DNA of 64,000 bases from Sacculina carcini (lineage: Eukaryota; Arthropoda; Thecostraca; Sacculinidae). The DNA lies in the NCBI GenBank assembly GCA_916048095.2, contig OU696589.1, positions 1,651,001 to 1,715,000 of the forward strand, read 5' to 3'. Under the pieces are notes generated by a model, which had not been told where the DNA came from, made no database searches, and saw only the letters and a list, made by a program, of their open reading frames with translations. Shown one piece after another: positions 33,998 to 44,111 of the stretch (position 1 is the first letter of the stretch; each line of letters opens with the position of its first letter). The translations under genes and the position numbers were made by a program.

Positions 33998-35029
33998 TCA
34001 CAGCCAACTTATTCGACGTAATTGTTTCGACGGCGGCCCGCGCCGGACTGGGACGCACGGCAACACACGCGCGTAGTGGCCGCGCTTTCCGCATCGGCGA
34101 CAGACGCAGTCAGCAGCGCGGCATGGCGCCGTCTGGTGTCTTTGGCCGCAGCGATCGCATGCAGAGCCGTTGTCACCATCAGCTGACTGCCGGTCCGGTT
34201 GGTCGCGCATGCGCAGTGGTTGACGGTCATGCTGGTCGCGCATGCGCAGTGGTTGCCGGCCGAACTGTTCGCGCATGCGCAGTGGTTGACGGCGCACGGC
34301 GGCGACCTCTGTACGGATGGTGGCCGAACTAGCCACATCGGGCGTGGCTCTCTGCATGGCCACAACATCATGCCGGACGCACTCCGCTGACTCGCAAATT
34401 TTGACTGCCCTCTCCAGCGACAATTTGTTGTGGGCAACCTGCAGCAGCTGGTGCAGGGCAGTGGAGTCGGCGGTCCCCATGACGATCTGGTCGCAAATTC
34501 GCTCATCGCGGCAACTGCTGCAGAAATCGCAGCAGGCCGCAATCTCACGCAGGGAGAGCACGAAGTCACCCACCTTCTCCCCGTCGTGCTGGCGGCGGGA
34601 GAAAAAATGCCGGCGCTGCACTAACACCTGTTGACGTGAACGCTGGTGGTTTTCCAGCAGCTCAATGCAGGCTGGCAGATCAGCGTCCGCCGGCAGAGCC
34701 ACAGAGTGTCGGATGATGCGGCACCACTCATCGTCCAGCAGCGTGGTGAGCAGCGCTTGTTGCTGGGCTGGGCTGAGTTTCTCGCTGCCAGATAACGTAC
34801 CATGAGCCAGCACTCGTTCCTTCCACGCTGTGAACCCAGCTGCAGTCGTGTCGTAGGACAGGCGGGCTGGCGGCGGGACATTCACCCGGGGAGCCACAGC
34901 AGGTGCACCGGCGGGGCTGCCGGTTCCAGCTGCTGCCGGGCGAGCATGCTTACCAGCGATGTCAACTGGTCCAGCTGTCGTTGCTGACCTTCCAGAAGAG
35001 CCTGCTGAGTCTCAGTCGGCTGCGCCATG
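33998..35029 (-). pseudogene. element V Gag, one frameshift
   Basis: ATG overlaps the LTR 3' end (MAQPTETQQ over the PBS). A frameshift near 34890 separates the first ~48 codons from the main frame (34897-33998). The main frame contains 'YDTTAAGFTAWKERVL', a conserved Cys/Asp stretch and a short in-frame tandem repeat [RQPLRMR(D/E)Q], three copies at about 34200-34290. Two zinc knuckles follow (CDRCGQRHQTAPC; CRRCGKRGHYARV, its final Cys displaced). It ends near a C15/G15 homopolymer (33869-33883). Confidence 0.85.
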
Positions 35030-35201
35030 TATGCTATATTTACGATCACAATACGAGTACAACACAATACTACACAAACAATAGGATAACAACGTCACGA
35101 CCTGCACACAACCACTCCTGGACACACACTGACTCGTGGCGGGTAGCGTCATCCATGCTAGCCGCGCCCGCGCCCTCTGGGCGGGGCAGCACCACACTAC
35201 A
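35028..35201 (-). repeat. element V 5' LTR
   Basis: 174 bp, paired with 30346-30519. Confidence 0.95.
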
Positions 35202-35212
35202 TATATATATTT

Positions 35213-35575
35213 TGTTATGACCAATTCATTTTCACCAATATACTCCGCACAGACATATGCAGCACGGAATATGTGAACCATATATCGTTCCAGCCATACG
35301 ATGTTAATCCTTTCTTTCTACAATCTGTATATTAATTTCCCTTCAAACGTTGAAAATCAGATAGGATGACGATACGTATAAGCTGACGATATGACAAGGT
35401 AAGTATAAGATAAGATAAGATAAGTTCCAATATCTCTTTGCAATCCACGCCCTTTCAATCCATCACCAAAACAATCCAAATACTGAAAAACCCCTTTTGT
35501 CCTTCGAGCGCAGCAAGTGACAAAGAATGACGGGTTGAACTAATACAAGTCGAATATTGCCTCGCGTTCACAACA
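35213..35575 (-). repeat. element VI 3' LTR
   Basis: 363 bp; includes a taagataagataagataag run (about 35405-35424), one unit longer than in the other LTR. Confidence 0.93.
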
Positions 35576-35740
35576 TCCTCCCCCTCAGTTTCGAGAACGT
35601 CGAAACTATACACGACAAACAACGCACAAGGCCACAAACGTTATGTCCCATACGAAACCCCACCACCTAACAACGGGAATCGAACATCTACCCAACACGG
35701 ATTAACATAGATACAATACAGGATATATATACACTATACA

Positions 35741-36577
35741 TTAATTGACACTCGGTAATGAGTCGATGGACGCATTCTCCAGAACGCACAGCTTGTTGAC
35801 CGGTCTTCTGTAGGAGACCCGTGCCGTACGGATCTCGACAGTCCGGACTACACCGTCCAGACCCGGGAACACCTGTTGGACTACCGCCAGAGGCCAACGT
35901 GCACGCGGAACATCCCGATCGGCCAGCAGCACCACGTCCCCGACCTGCAGATTTTCTTCGGACTTCTGCCACTTGGTGCGCCTCGCCAGGGTCGGCAGAT
36001 ATTCCTTCCGCCAACGCTTCCACAGTTGCTCAGCAAGGCCCTGACACTGGAACCACTTTCTTCGGTGATTAATGTCTCTGTCATAGAAGACACCAAGGGG
36101 AAGTCCTGAATCGGCAGAGTGTACACCGAGCAGAAAGTGATTGGGCGTAATCGACTCGGGATCGCCAGCGTCACTCGACACATACGTCAATGGTCGAGAG
36201 TTGACCATAAACTCCACCTCAGCGAGGACCGTCTGCAGGACATCGTCGGTACATCTCTGGTGGCCCAAAACGACCTTCAGAGCGCGCTTGACTGACCCGA
36301 CTAACCGCTCCCAGACACCTCCCATATGGCTCGCGAACGGGGTGTTGAAGCGCCAATCGATTCCTTTCTGGATCATTTCTTCAGTTATCTGTTGCAAATT
36401 CCACTTCTGTATCGCTGTGCGCAGCTCTCTCTGTCCACCAACCAAATTCGTGCCATTGTCGCTCGTTTCAGATTTGGTGCCCCCCGACGCGCAATGAGCC
36501 GCCGCAACGCCATGAGGAAACAGTCGGTCTCTAGGGAGTACGAGACTTCGAGATGGAGAGCTCGTGTCGCCAAGCAT
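35741..36577 (-). pseudogene. element VI integrase C-terminal half
   Basis: In frame: 'TSDNGTNLVGG' (second catalytic Asp), 'NTPFASHMGGVWERLV' with the catalytic Glu, 'VNSRPLTYVS', 'ITPNHFLLG', and a C-terminal basic/aromatic domain with 'VGDVVLLADRDVPRARWPL' (DUF5641-like, typical of BEL/Pao). It is separated from the upstream pol frame by a single-base-type frameshift near 36530. Confidence 0.88.
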
Positions 36578-38877
36578 GTAACGAGTAAAATATACCTCTT
36601 CTCCACTTTTCTGCCCTTGCGCACTTCCAACGGGCCAAAATAGTCCAATCTGACCGAAGAAAAAGGACGTGTCTGGTCGAAACGAGTATCCGGCAAGTCG
36701 GCCATGATCGGCTGCCGTGGTTTGCTTCTACGGTTGCGACAGAATACACAGCCGCGCAGTACCTTCTTTACCGTCGCTCTCAATTTCGATGTCCAGTAGT
36801 CTTCTCTGAACCGATTCAGAGTATGACTGACACCAGAATGCATCACTTCATGGTGGGCATGAGTCACCAACAGACGCATAAGATCGCTCTCGTTTGCCAA
36901 AATAATCGGATTGCGACACATCTCAGCTAGTGGTGCTCTGCTAAGGCGCCCTCGCAACCGCAGAATCTCGTACTGGTCCTTGAAAGTCTCCGACATCTCA
37001 ATACGCTTGTTGTGTATTTCTTGATCCTTCTTGATTACCCGGTTGACTGCTTCCTCCACTTCTGGAAGAGACAGCGGACCGCTCGTGAGAGACACTGTCC
37101 GTTTGGCACTCGCGCGCAGATTATTCACGAAACGAAGACACCAACCCATTACACGACGGTAGCTATTCCAGCTGGAGAAGCGGGTAGGGTCCACCAGATG
37201 TGCATTGGCTCTTGTTGACGTTTGGACGCACTGGACGACCCTTTCTCTTTTGAGCTCGGGGTCGTGCGTGTCAAGCTCGTCCACTGACTTCCGTACACTG
37301 TAATCCTGTTCTTCTTTCAGGAAAGCTGGTCCGTGCCACCACACGTCTGACTGCTCCAGTTCCTTCGTGCCTGCACCCCTCGAAGCCAAATCAGCAGGGT
37401 TCAACTTGCCCGCCCAATGCCTCCACTGATCTGGATTTGACGAGTCCAAAATTTCCGAGACGCGATTGGCAACGAAGACTTTAAACCGACGCGTTTCGTT
37501 TCGGATATACTTGAGCACCGCTTCGCTGTCGGTCCAGAGTATACACCTTTCAAATCGGTAGGAAAGAGAATCCATTACAGCGCTCTTCAGCCTTACGCCC
37601 AGCACTGCTGCCTGCAGTTCCAATCTGACTATTGTTAAACCCTTCAACGGGGCCACACGTGTCCGTGCCATCAGTAGCGCAACGTGCGCGCCGGCCGCAT
37701 ATGCCGTCTTCGCGTAAGCCACAGCGGCGAATGCCTTGCTGGATGCGTCTACAAAAATGTGGAGCTCTAAACTCAATGGGACTTCGCCCACTGGCTTCAA
37801 ACAGCGTGGTACACTCAGCGCGGATAAGCGGGAGAGCCCATTCACCCACTCATCCCAAACGCGTAGGTCGGTCTCGCTGAGCAGCTCATCCCACTCGTAT
37901 TTCTGCGTCCACAAATGTTGCATGAAAGCTTTCACTTGCAGGCAAAACGGTGCAACAATGCCCAACGGGTCGAATATTCGCGCCATCAACTGCAACGCAC
38001 CCCGTTTTGTCTTCGGGACTTCGCTGCTGGGTATCTCGACGCTTAGCAAGTCTTCTGACGTATTCCACACACATCCCAATACTTTCTGGATTTTACCATG
38101 AACTTCTCGAGCATCCTCTGGCAGCTGCTCGGTTACCTCTCTTCGATTTGAAATCCATTTCCGCAAGACAAACCCTCCTCTTGCTGCTACTGACGTCACG
38201 ACTCTCCTCGACTTGATTCCCTCTTCCGGTGTTGCTTCGGAGCGCAGAAAATCGTCGGCATAGAAGTTGTTCGTAATGGCCGCTGTTGCCGATTGTTCGT
38301 CGGCCTGCGCACAATCCTCGGCGATTCTATGGAGAACATAATTAGCGATCGCCGGACTACACTTGGCTCCAAAAATTAAGACTTTCATTTGGTACTTCTC
38401 GATCTTAAGACTGCTTCTTTGGCGCCATAGAAAGGTCATGGCCGGTTGATCTTCCGACCGAGCCGAGATCTGCAAAAACATTTTCTCCACGTATGCTGCC
38501 ATACCAACGTACTCCTCCCGGAAGCGCAGCAAGAGCTCATTGAGACTCTGGAGCAAGTCTGGTCCGGTGAGCAGTTCTGAATTGAGGGACGTCTTCGTAT
38601 ATGAAGCTGACGCATCAAACACGATGCGAAGTTTGTTCTTAGTCGGATTCACGACGGCGTGGTGCGGCAGGTACCACCGCTTTGCACATTGCTCCTCATC
38701 GGCGTCAATCTTTCGAGCGTACCCGTTCTCCATATAGGCTTCTATCGCCTCTTGATATGCCGCACGTGTCGGGATTCCGTTCCAAGTTCCTTTCAAGGCT
38801 TTGCAGGCGTTTCTCCGCCATGCGGTAGTTGTCTGGAAAAGAGACTGTGTCTTGCTTCCATGGCAGTCCCGCTTCAT
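36500..38877 (-). pseudogene. element VI RT, RNase H and integrase N-terminal half
   Basis: Open frame with BEL/Pao landmarks: 'WYLPHHAVVNPTKNKLRIVF', 'LLTGPDLLQSLNELLLRFR', the RT box 'FYADDFL', 'GSKTQS' upstream, RNase H 'HIFVDASSKAFAAVAY', then the integrase zinc domain ('HHEVMHSGVSHTL', 'CVFCRNRR') and 'VRLDYFGPLEV' with the first catalytic Asp. 'MAAYVEKMFLQI' keeps no Asp at the usual motif-A position (DIEKMF type), reading V-E. The frame overlaps its neighbours through frameshifts at about 38830 and 36530. Confidence 0.88.
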
Positions 38878-40337
38878 ATCGGCTGCCGTTTTGACGCGTT
38901 GTAGCCTGCAATGTCTTCAAAGCTTTCTCATCCTCGCGTGAAGTCGGCCGCTTCATCTCACCTGTAGTCCCAAATGAGTCAGTGCACCACCATTCCCGGA
39001 GTTGCTCGGACACATCGTCGTCGCTTCCGCCGTGCACGACGTGCATGACTTTACGTTCAGAGTCGGCCACCAGCTGAGAGACTGCCCCAGATAGTGCCCA
39101 GCCGAATGCGGTGCGTATCGCTACAGGCTGTCCAGGCTTGCCTACACGGACTTCGCGTTGCAGTAGAGCCTGTGTGACTGGCGCTCCGATGAGTATTTCT
39201 ACTGACTTTCCCGCGTAATTCGGAAGTTCGATGTCGCTCAGATGTCGCCACGTTTTCACGTATTTACGTGAAATCACGGGTGTCCTTACGTGGATATTGC
39301 TCACAGAAAAAACCTCAGAGATTACTATAGGTGGTGCTCCTTCCTCACATGCCGCCAAGGGAGTCAATGTAAGTTGTACTTTCTGAGTGCTTCGCTGTGC
39401 CCCAAGCCCATCTACCGTCTGCAGAGCCAGGGATTGCATCTCACCTCGGATGCCCAGTTCCACCAGAAGTCTGTCGCTTCAGAGCGATGTGTCGGCGCCC
39501 ATGTCCAAAATTGCCAGTGTATGACGGTGTTCACCATTCTCACCATGCACTCTCGCTGGCACAACCTGCAACAAAACACGGCTTGAGTTTTCTCTAGAGT
39601 TTGTCACCGCCACAAACCGGGTGCTACTTGCAGGGGTAGGTCGCTCTGACTGCATCTGATCGCCTTCCAGTTGCGGCTCGGTGAGATGTTCTGTCGTCGG
39701 GCTGGCTACCTTCGTTTGCTGACCATGTAGGAGTTTGTTGTGCTCCAACGCACAACCATTGATTCCACATTTTCTTGAAAACCAACACTGTTTCATACGA
39801 TGACTTTTCCTCAGACAACTGATACAGCGCTTATTGTCAGCAACAAATTTCATTATTTCTGGAACATTCAGGGACTTGAACTTCTCGCAATTGTACAAGC
39901 TATGTGAGTTAGAACAGCATACACAGACTTGATTTGGTGGTATCGTCGCAGTAGCATGGGCTTGCCGGGTCTGCCGTGCTGAGCCAGTTCGGTGTGCTGG
40001 AGTCTGTGTTCTCATACGTAGAGCTATTCTGAATCTTGACTTTAACCAATGGTCCAAATCCACTAGCGATGATGTTTGAAGCGCAATCGAGTGTTTGGCC
40101 CATGATTTCCGCAATTCGACTGACATAATCTCTACCAGCCGACGGAGGTTCTCTTGAGACTGTAGATCGGCTGTATAGTCTAACTGCTGCAGTGTAGATA
40201 CCGCTATGTGGACGACTCCCTGAAAGTGTTCAAGACTTGATACATCTAGCTCCTTGGCAGGTGGACAAGTGAACATCTTGGTCAGCACTGCATGCACTAC
40301 ATCAGTTTCTTGCCCGAAGGATTCCTGAAACGTCTAC
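38830..40337 (-). pseudogene. element VI Gag C-terminal part and A17 protease
   Basis: Gag: 'LVDLDHWLKSRFRIALRM', then Cys-rich knuckles ('CVCCSNSHSLYNCEKF', 'CISCLRKSHRMKQC'), typical of BEL Gag. Protease: 'AILDMGADTSL' replaces the usual LDSGA (DMGA), followed immediately by a TGA near 39479. The protease then continues as 'VELGIRGEMQSLALQTVDGLG' and 'ILIGAPVTQALL'. Beyond it lies the RT N-terminal region. Confidence 0.85.
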
Positions 40338-40480
40338 ATCGCTTTATCGTAGCTTTCCTCTTGAAATGTCATCGTGCCAATCAAGTTCCTAGCCCGTCCA
40401 GCTACAGCACTTTGAAGGTGGATCATTTTCTGTTGTTTGGATATTGGCTTGTCGTGTACCAATAACTTATAAAGCGTATA

Positions 40481-41224
40481 CTATCTTGGCCATTCCGCAA
40501 CATCACCAGAGAATACTGGCAGAGTCAATCTAGGTAGAGTGTGATCAATATGTGTATTGGCTGTACTCACTGGTTCCGTAGCTGTTCTAGCTCCTTGATG
40601 CTGCTCTACTTGACGTTTCGCAGAGTCTTGTTTGTTCCCTTCATTGACTGGGTCTTCTGGTTCAAAGTCACTTCTCCTCTCCCACTCCAATGAATGCTCT
40701 GTTTTTTCCATAACTCTGATCGGAGTCTGGCTGCTTCAACCTCGTCTTCCTTGACTTTGAGAAGTAACTTGTTTTCCAATTCTTGTTTCTCTCTTTGCAT
40801 AGACAGTCTTTGTTTCAACTGCTGTGTCTCCTTCTGTTTGACGTGCAGTTCTACTTCTGCAGCTGCCTGAGAATGTGCAGAAGTGGCCGACGGAACAGCA
40901 CTAGCCTCTGATACCACAGATGGTGTGTCGCCTGCTCTGTTCTGCCAATACTGTGTTACTGATACCCTGAAGTTTTCGCAGTCTGTTTTTACCTTTTCTT
41001 CATAAGCAGCTGCTCTGTGTGTCTCCTCCTCATCTGACGCTAGATTATCTACATACTCTGCATTCATTTCACAACACAAAGTTAGCGCTTCATCAACTTC
41101 CTTCAATACCTCCAATAGTCCAGCACGACTGCCATTTGACAAAATTATCAGTTCTCTTTGTCTAAGTCTGGTGATTATTGCAGCTTGGCTGCCACGTTTT
41201 CCTTTCATCATCGATAAAGGCATG
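40481..41224 (-). pseudogene. element VI Gag N-terminal part
   Basis: Probable start MPLSMMKGKRGSQAAI at 41224. A long Glu/Lys/Gln-rich coiled-coil stretch covers residues ~110-190 ('EVELHVKQKETQQLKQRL'). A frameshift near 40680 leads to 'LPRLTLPVFSGDVAEWPR', the 'LPKxxLPxFxG' entry of the DUF1759-like domain, ended by a stop at 40481. Confidence 0.8.
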
Positions 41225-41258
41225 GCTTTACGCACAATTGCAGAAATATTGTAAGCTT

Positions 41259-41616
41259 TGTTATGACCAATGGATTTCCACCAATATACTCCGCACAGAC
41301 ATATGCAGCACGGAATATGTGAGCCAATATATCGTTCCAGCAATACGATATTAATCCTTCTTTCCACAATCCGTGTATTAATTTCCCTTCAAACGTTGAA
41401 AATCAGATAGGATGACGATACGTATAAGCTGACGATAAGACCAGGTAAGTATAAGATAAGATAAGTTACAATATCTCTTTGCAATCCACGCCCTTTCAAT
41501 CCATCACCAAAACAATCCAAATACTGAAAAACCCCTTTTGTCCTTCGAGCGCAGCACGTGACAAAGAATGACGGGTTGAACTAATACAAGTCGAATATTG
41601 CCTCGCGTTCACAACA
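41259..41616 (-). repeat. element VI 5' LTR
   Basis: 358 bp, paired with 35213-35575. Downstream bases in element sense are AAGCTTACAATATT, not a TGG-type PBS. Confidence 0.92.
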
Positions 41617-42740
41617 CTTCAACATATTTTGTTGTCTTTTGTCACAAATGAAATGATTTTGTCACATGATTTCTACATTGTATTTTGTCACATTGTCTTT
41701 CTACATTCGGACTCCTACCTTTTTAAGACTACATTTGTACTTAACTTGCACACTTGTACGTTTAACCATACGTTTTTGTTTTTCATGTTTTTACGTGTTT
41801 TTGATAATATGCTTTCTCGTCGGTGTCATGTCTCATATGCTGCTAATTATCTTCACACATTGCTGTAAGCGTGCCTGAAAAAACATTATGACTGTAGGAA
41901 CTGTAGGGAAAAAATTGAATGAGTCATCGGCGATTAAACTGGCTGATTTGTATTGTTTGTACATTTTTCCTGTATATTCCGTCTGTCTCTCTATTGATGT
42001 CTTTTTCAACTATACGCGACTGTGTGAGCTATGACAAGTGCACGTTTTTGTTGTTGTTGTTAATAAAGCCAGCTGTTACGGCTTGCAGTGACGTTGAATA
42101 CATATTATAAAATTGAAAACAAGAACCCTGTTTCAACTGGCAGATTATTAGTATTATTATTACTATTGTTATTACTATAATTATTTGTAGTATAGAGCTA
42201 TAAGGCGTCACCTATTGGCGCATTGGGAATGTCTGTGTTATTGTGCACTATAGGATAGCAGTGGGTTGAGCGTATAATTGCTTGTATGTGTTAGCTCACC
42301 GAGGTTATATAACTGGGTCGTTCAAGGTTTGCAGGTCACTTTTCTGGTTAGGCGTCGACTGTGTAATTCTATATTGTCTTCACTCCTCTGAATACAAGTG
42401 TTGCATCGTTTTGATACTCGCACGCCTCGACATTACGTTATTATTATCATCATCATTATTAAAATAAATGAGCAAGATGAAATGGTTAAGAGCATGAACA
42501 CGAAATTTCATCACTGCAATCCTCATACACCTTGATCATCAAGAGGCAGCGATGAAATCACTTTGGATGAGCCAGCACTCTTCTAGCAATGTTAAGCACT
42601 CTCTTCATATATCTTTCTCGCCATTTTGTGCTGCCATTGATCCTAATTCATGTCCTACATACATGTACTTTTGTTGTTACAGCGCCGGTGAGTCATTTGA
42701 GCGGCGTGCTGAACACGTGTTTGAGTGAGTCAGCCTTTAC
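41617..42740. other. no gene recognised (intronic if tetraspanin call holds)
   Basis: AT-rich sequence with ATT-type trinucleotide runs near 42140-42180 and 42430-42465. It contains no LTR, TIR or exon signals I can defend. Confidence 0.5.
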
Positions 42741-42935
42741 CTTGTAGTCGGTCACTCCACAACACTCGAAGCCGTACTGCAGATTGTTTATATAGGAGGT
42801 GATTGCAGGTGACTTCATGTAACCCTGCACGAGGGCTCGGGACAAGATAGGACCGAACCTGTCCACGTCAAACGGGCCGATAATAAGCTGGTGAAATAAC
42901 ACCAAACTGACCACCAACAGGACAAGCTGAAACAC
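42741..42935 (-). CDS. tetraspanin exon: TM3 and start of large extracellular loop
   Basis: On the minus strand 'ttttgttgccag' precedes a 195-bp open exon (65 codons, phase 0/0), closed by a 'gtaaag' donor. Residues 1-20 (VFQLVLLVVSLVLFHQLIIG) are a hydrophobic helix fitting TM3. The following loop ends 'INNLQYGFECCGVTDYK', with the LQ-x2-F-x-CCG motif that defines tetraspanins. Tetraspanins are four-pass membrane scaffolds that organise partners through this loop. TM1 and TM2 exons should lie at higher coordinates or outside the window; none is recognised. The exon at 10248-10346 supplies the expected D-W next. Confidence 0.82.
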
Positions 42936-43606
42936 CTGGCAACAAAACAGTATGCGCGTGCAAACACACAAACACAACTGAGGTGTATGTGCGTTTGCAC
43001 GTTCTTGGAAACAAGTAGAAAAAATTCCAACGGAAGCAATAAAATTGTTGAAGACATCAAAATGTTGAAGGAACAGCTCTCTCTATCTCTCTCTTTCTAC
43101 TGAAGAACGAGAACGCAGAGCTCAAAAACAGAATGAGATTTAAGCCGTGGTCGGACGAGGCCAATTGTTGGCTTGCAGCGGACAATTGTTAGCTTGGAGA
43201 ATTGTTGGCTTGGCCAACAAGCCATATAACATATAGCCGCATTACAGTGCGCATTACAGGTTACGTGGTTATGTGGCGGTTAAATGGCCACGTAATACAC
43301 ATGTTAACAACGTGATTGCTTTCGACCGACTGTATTTCACACAAGAGGGCGAAACAAACAGGTCACACATACAGACAAACATACAATTGGCCAAACACAC
43401 ACATTATCCAACAACACACGCAGTGACACAAACACGACACAACGCACATACATACAAACGAATAGGCGTGCAGCTAGACTCAACGAGGTGGTGCGCGACG
43501 TAATTACCCGTGGTGCACCACAGTCAAACGAGGCCAATAACTGGACAAGTCAACGATTGGCGTGGTCAACTGTTGGCTTCGTGGAGTGGTCACACGAGGT
43601 CAATTG
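42936..43606. repeat. dispersed GAGGCCAATTG-rich repeat
   Basis: From about 43145 the phrase gtggtc(n)acgaggccaattg recurs in variants (about 43151, complement-like at 43515, 43587) with palindromic gccaattgttggc cores. The sequence resumes after element VII at 50271-50330 (gtggtcaattttttggccaattgttggc), so element VII inserted into it. A CA-rich stretch (43320-43515) resembles 58640-58822. Likely a MITE/SINE-like family; ends not defined. Confidence 0.5.
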
Positions 43607-43828
43607 TGTTATGTCGCCACTATCGATGAAATCAAACACACAATGTTAACAGGTGTTCTCTATTCAACTCCTTACTGTACACTGCCACTTGAAACCCATT
43701 GCTTGTTACAATTCACAAACACAGCTCCTGACACACAAACATACAAAACATACACCCGCTCAAACACACGCATGACTAGCTGTTGTTGACACCGTACGTA
43801 CACGCACACACGCACAACTCACACGCAC

Positions 43829-43867
<39 letters not shown>

Positions 43868-43906
43868 CACCCACAAGTGAACACTCACTCTTGTAAATAC
43901 ACAACA
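43607..43906 (-). repeat. element VII 3' LTR (intact copy)
   Basis: 300 bp including (CA)n at 43829-43866. It is also the empty-site reference for element VIII: here the target reads catgactagctg, uninterrupted. Confidence 0.93.
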
Positions 43907-44111
43907 CTCCTCCACACTAAAATACGCGATGCATACCTTCAGAAACGGTCCGGTGTATAACGCACAGGAGCGCGGACCGTGCGACCAAACCTTGAACGGT
44001 AGTCACCTGGATTCTGTCTGGTCACAGACCGCCCCGGAGAGGAACGATCCGGTGTGTCATGATCAGGAGGAAGAATTTCACGACGGGACTCGAATGGGTA
44101 ACACTCGCGTC

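Larger units (their letters stand above)
30346..35201 (-). mobile_element. LTR element V: nearly intact Ty3/gypsy
   Basis: Short LTRs of exactly 174 bp (30346-30519 and 35028-35201) differ at about three sites. The TSD is tatat (30341-30345 and 35202-35206), although the target is TA-rich. PBS TGGCGCAGCCGA lies at 35027-35016. A polypurine tract (ggaggggaga in element sense) abuts the 3' LTR. GC content is higher than in neighbouring elements. Gag, PR, RT, RNase H and IN are present with few lesions: a frameshift early in gag, one TAG at 32138-32140 between RNase H and IN, and a G15 run near the gag/protease border. Confidence 0.96.
35213..41616 (-). mobile_element. LTR element VI: BEL/Pao retrotransposon
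   Basis: LTRs of 363 bp (35213-35575) and 358 bp (41259-41616) begin TGTTGTGAACGC and end GGTCATAACA in element sense. The length difference includes one (GATAA) unit. A polypurine tract (gagggggagga) precedes the 3' LTR. I find no matching TSD (left flank atatt, right flank cttca), so one flank may be rearranged. No TGG-type PBS follows the 5' LTR either. The body has the BEL order: Gag with DUF1759-like region, A17-type protease, RT, RNase H, integrase, C-terminal DUF5641-like domain, all with scattered lesions. Confidence 0.94.
10347..42740 (-). other. inferred ~32-kb tetraspanin intron packed with retroelements
   Basis: If the exons at 42741-42935 and 10248-10346 are consecutive, as phase and motif spacing suggest, the intron is about 32.4 kb. 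It holds one LINE, five gypsy elements and a BEL/Pao element. All would be transcribed within the host pre-mRNA; elements II, III, V and VI are sense to the gene, I and IV antisense. No other exon was recognised inside. Confidence 0.5.
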
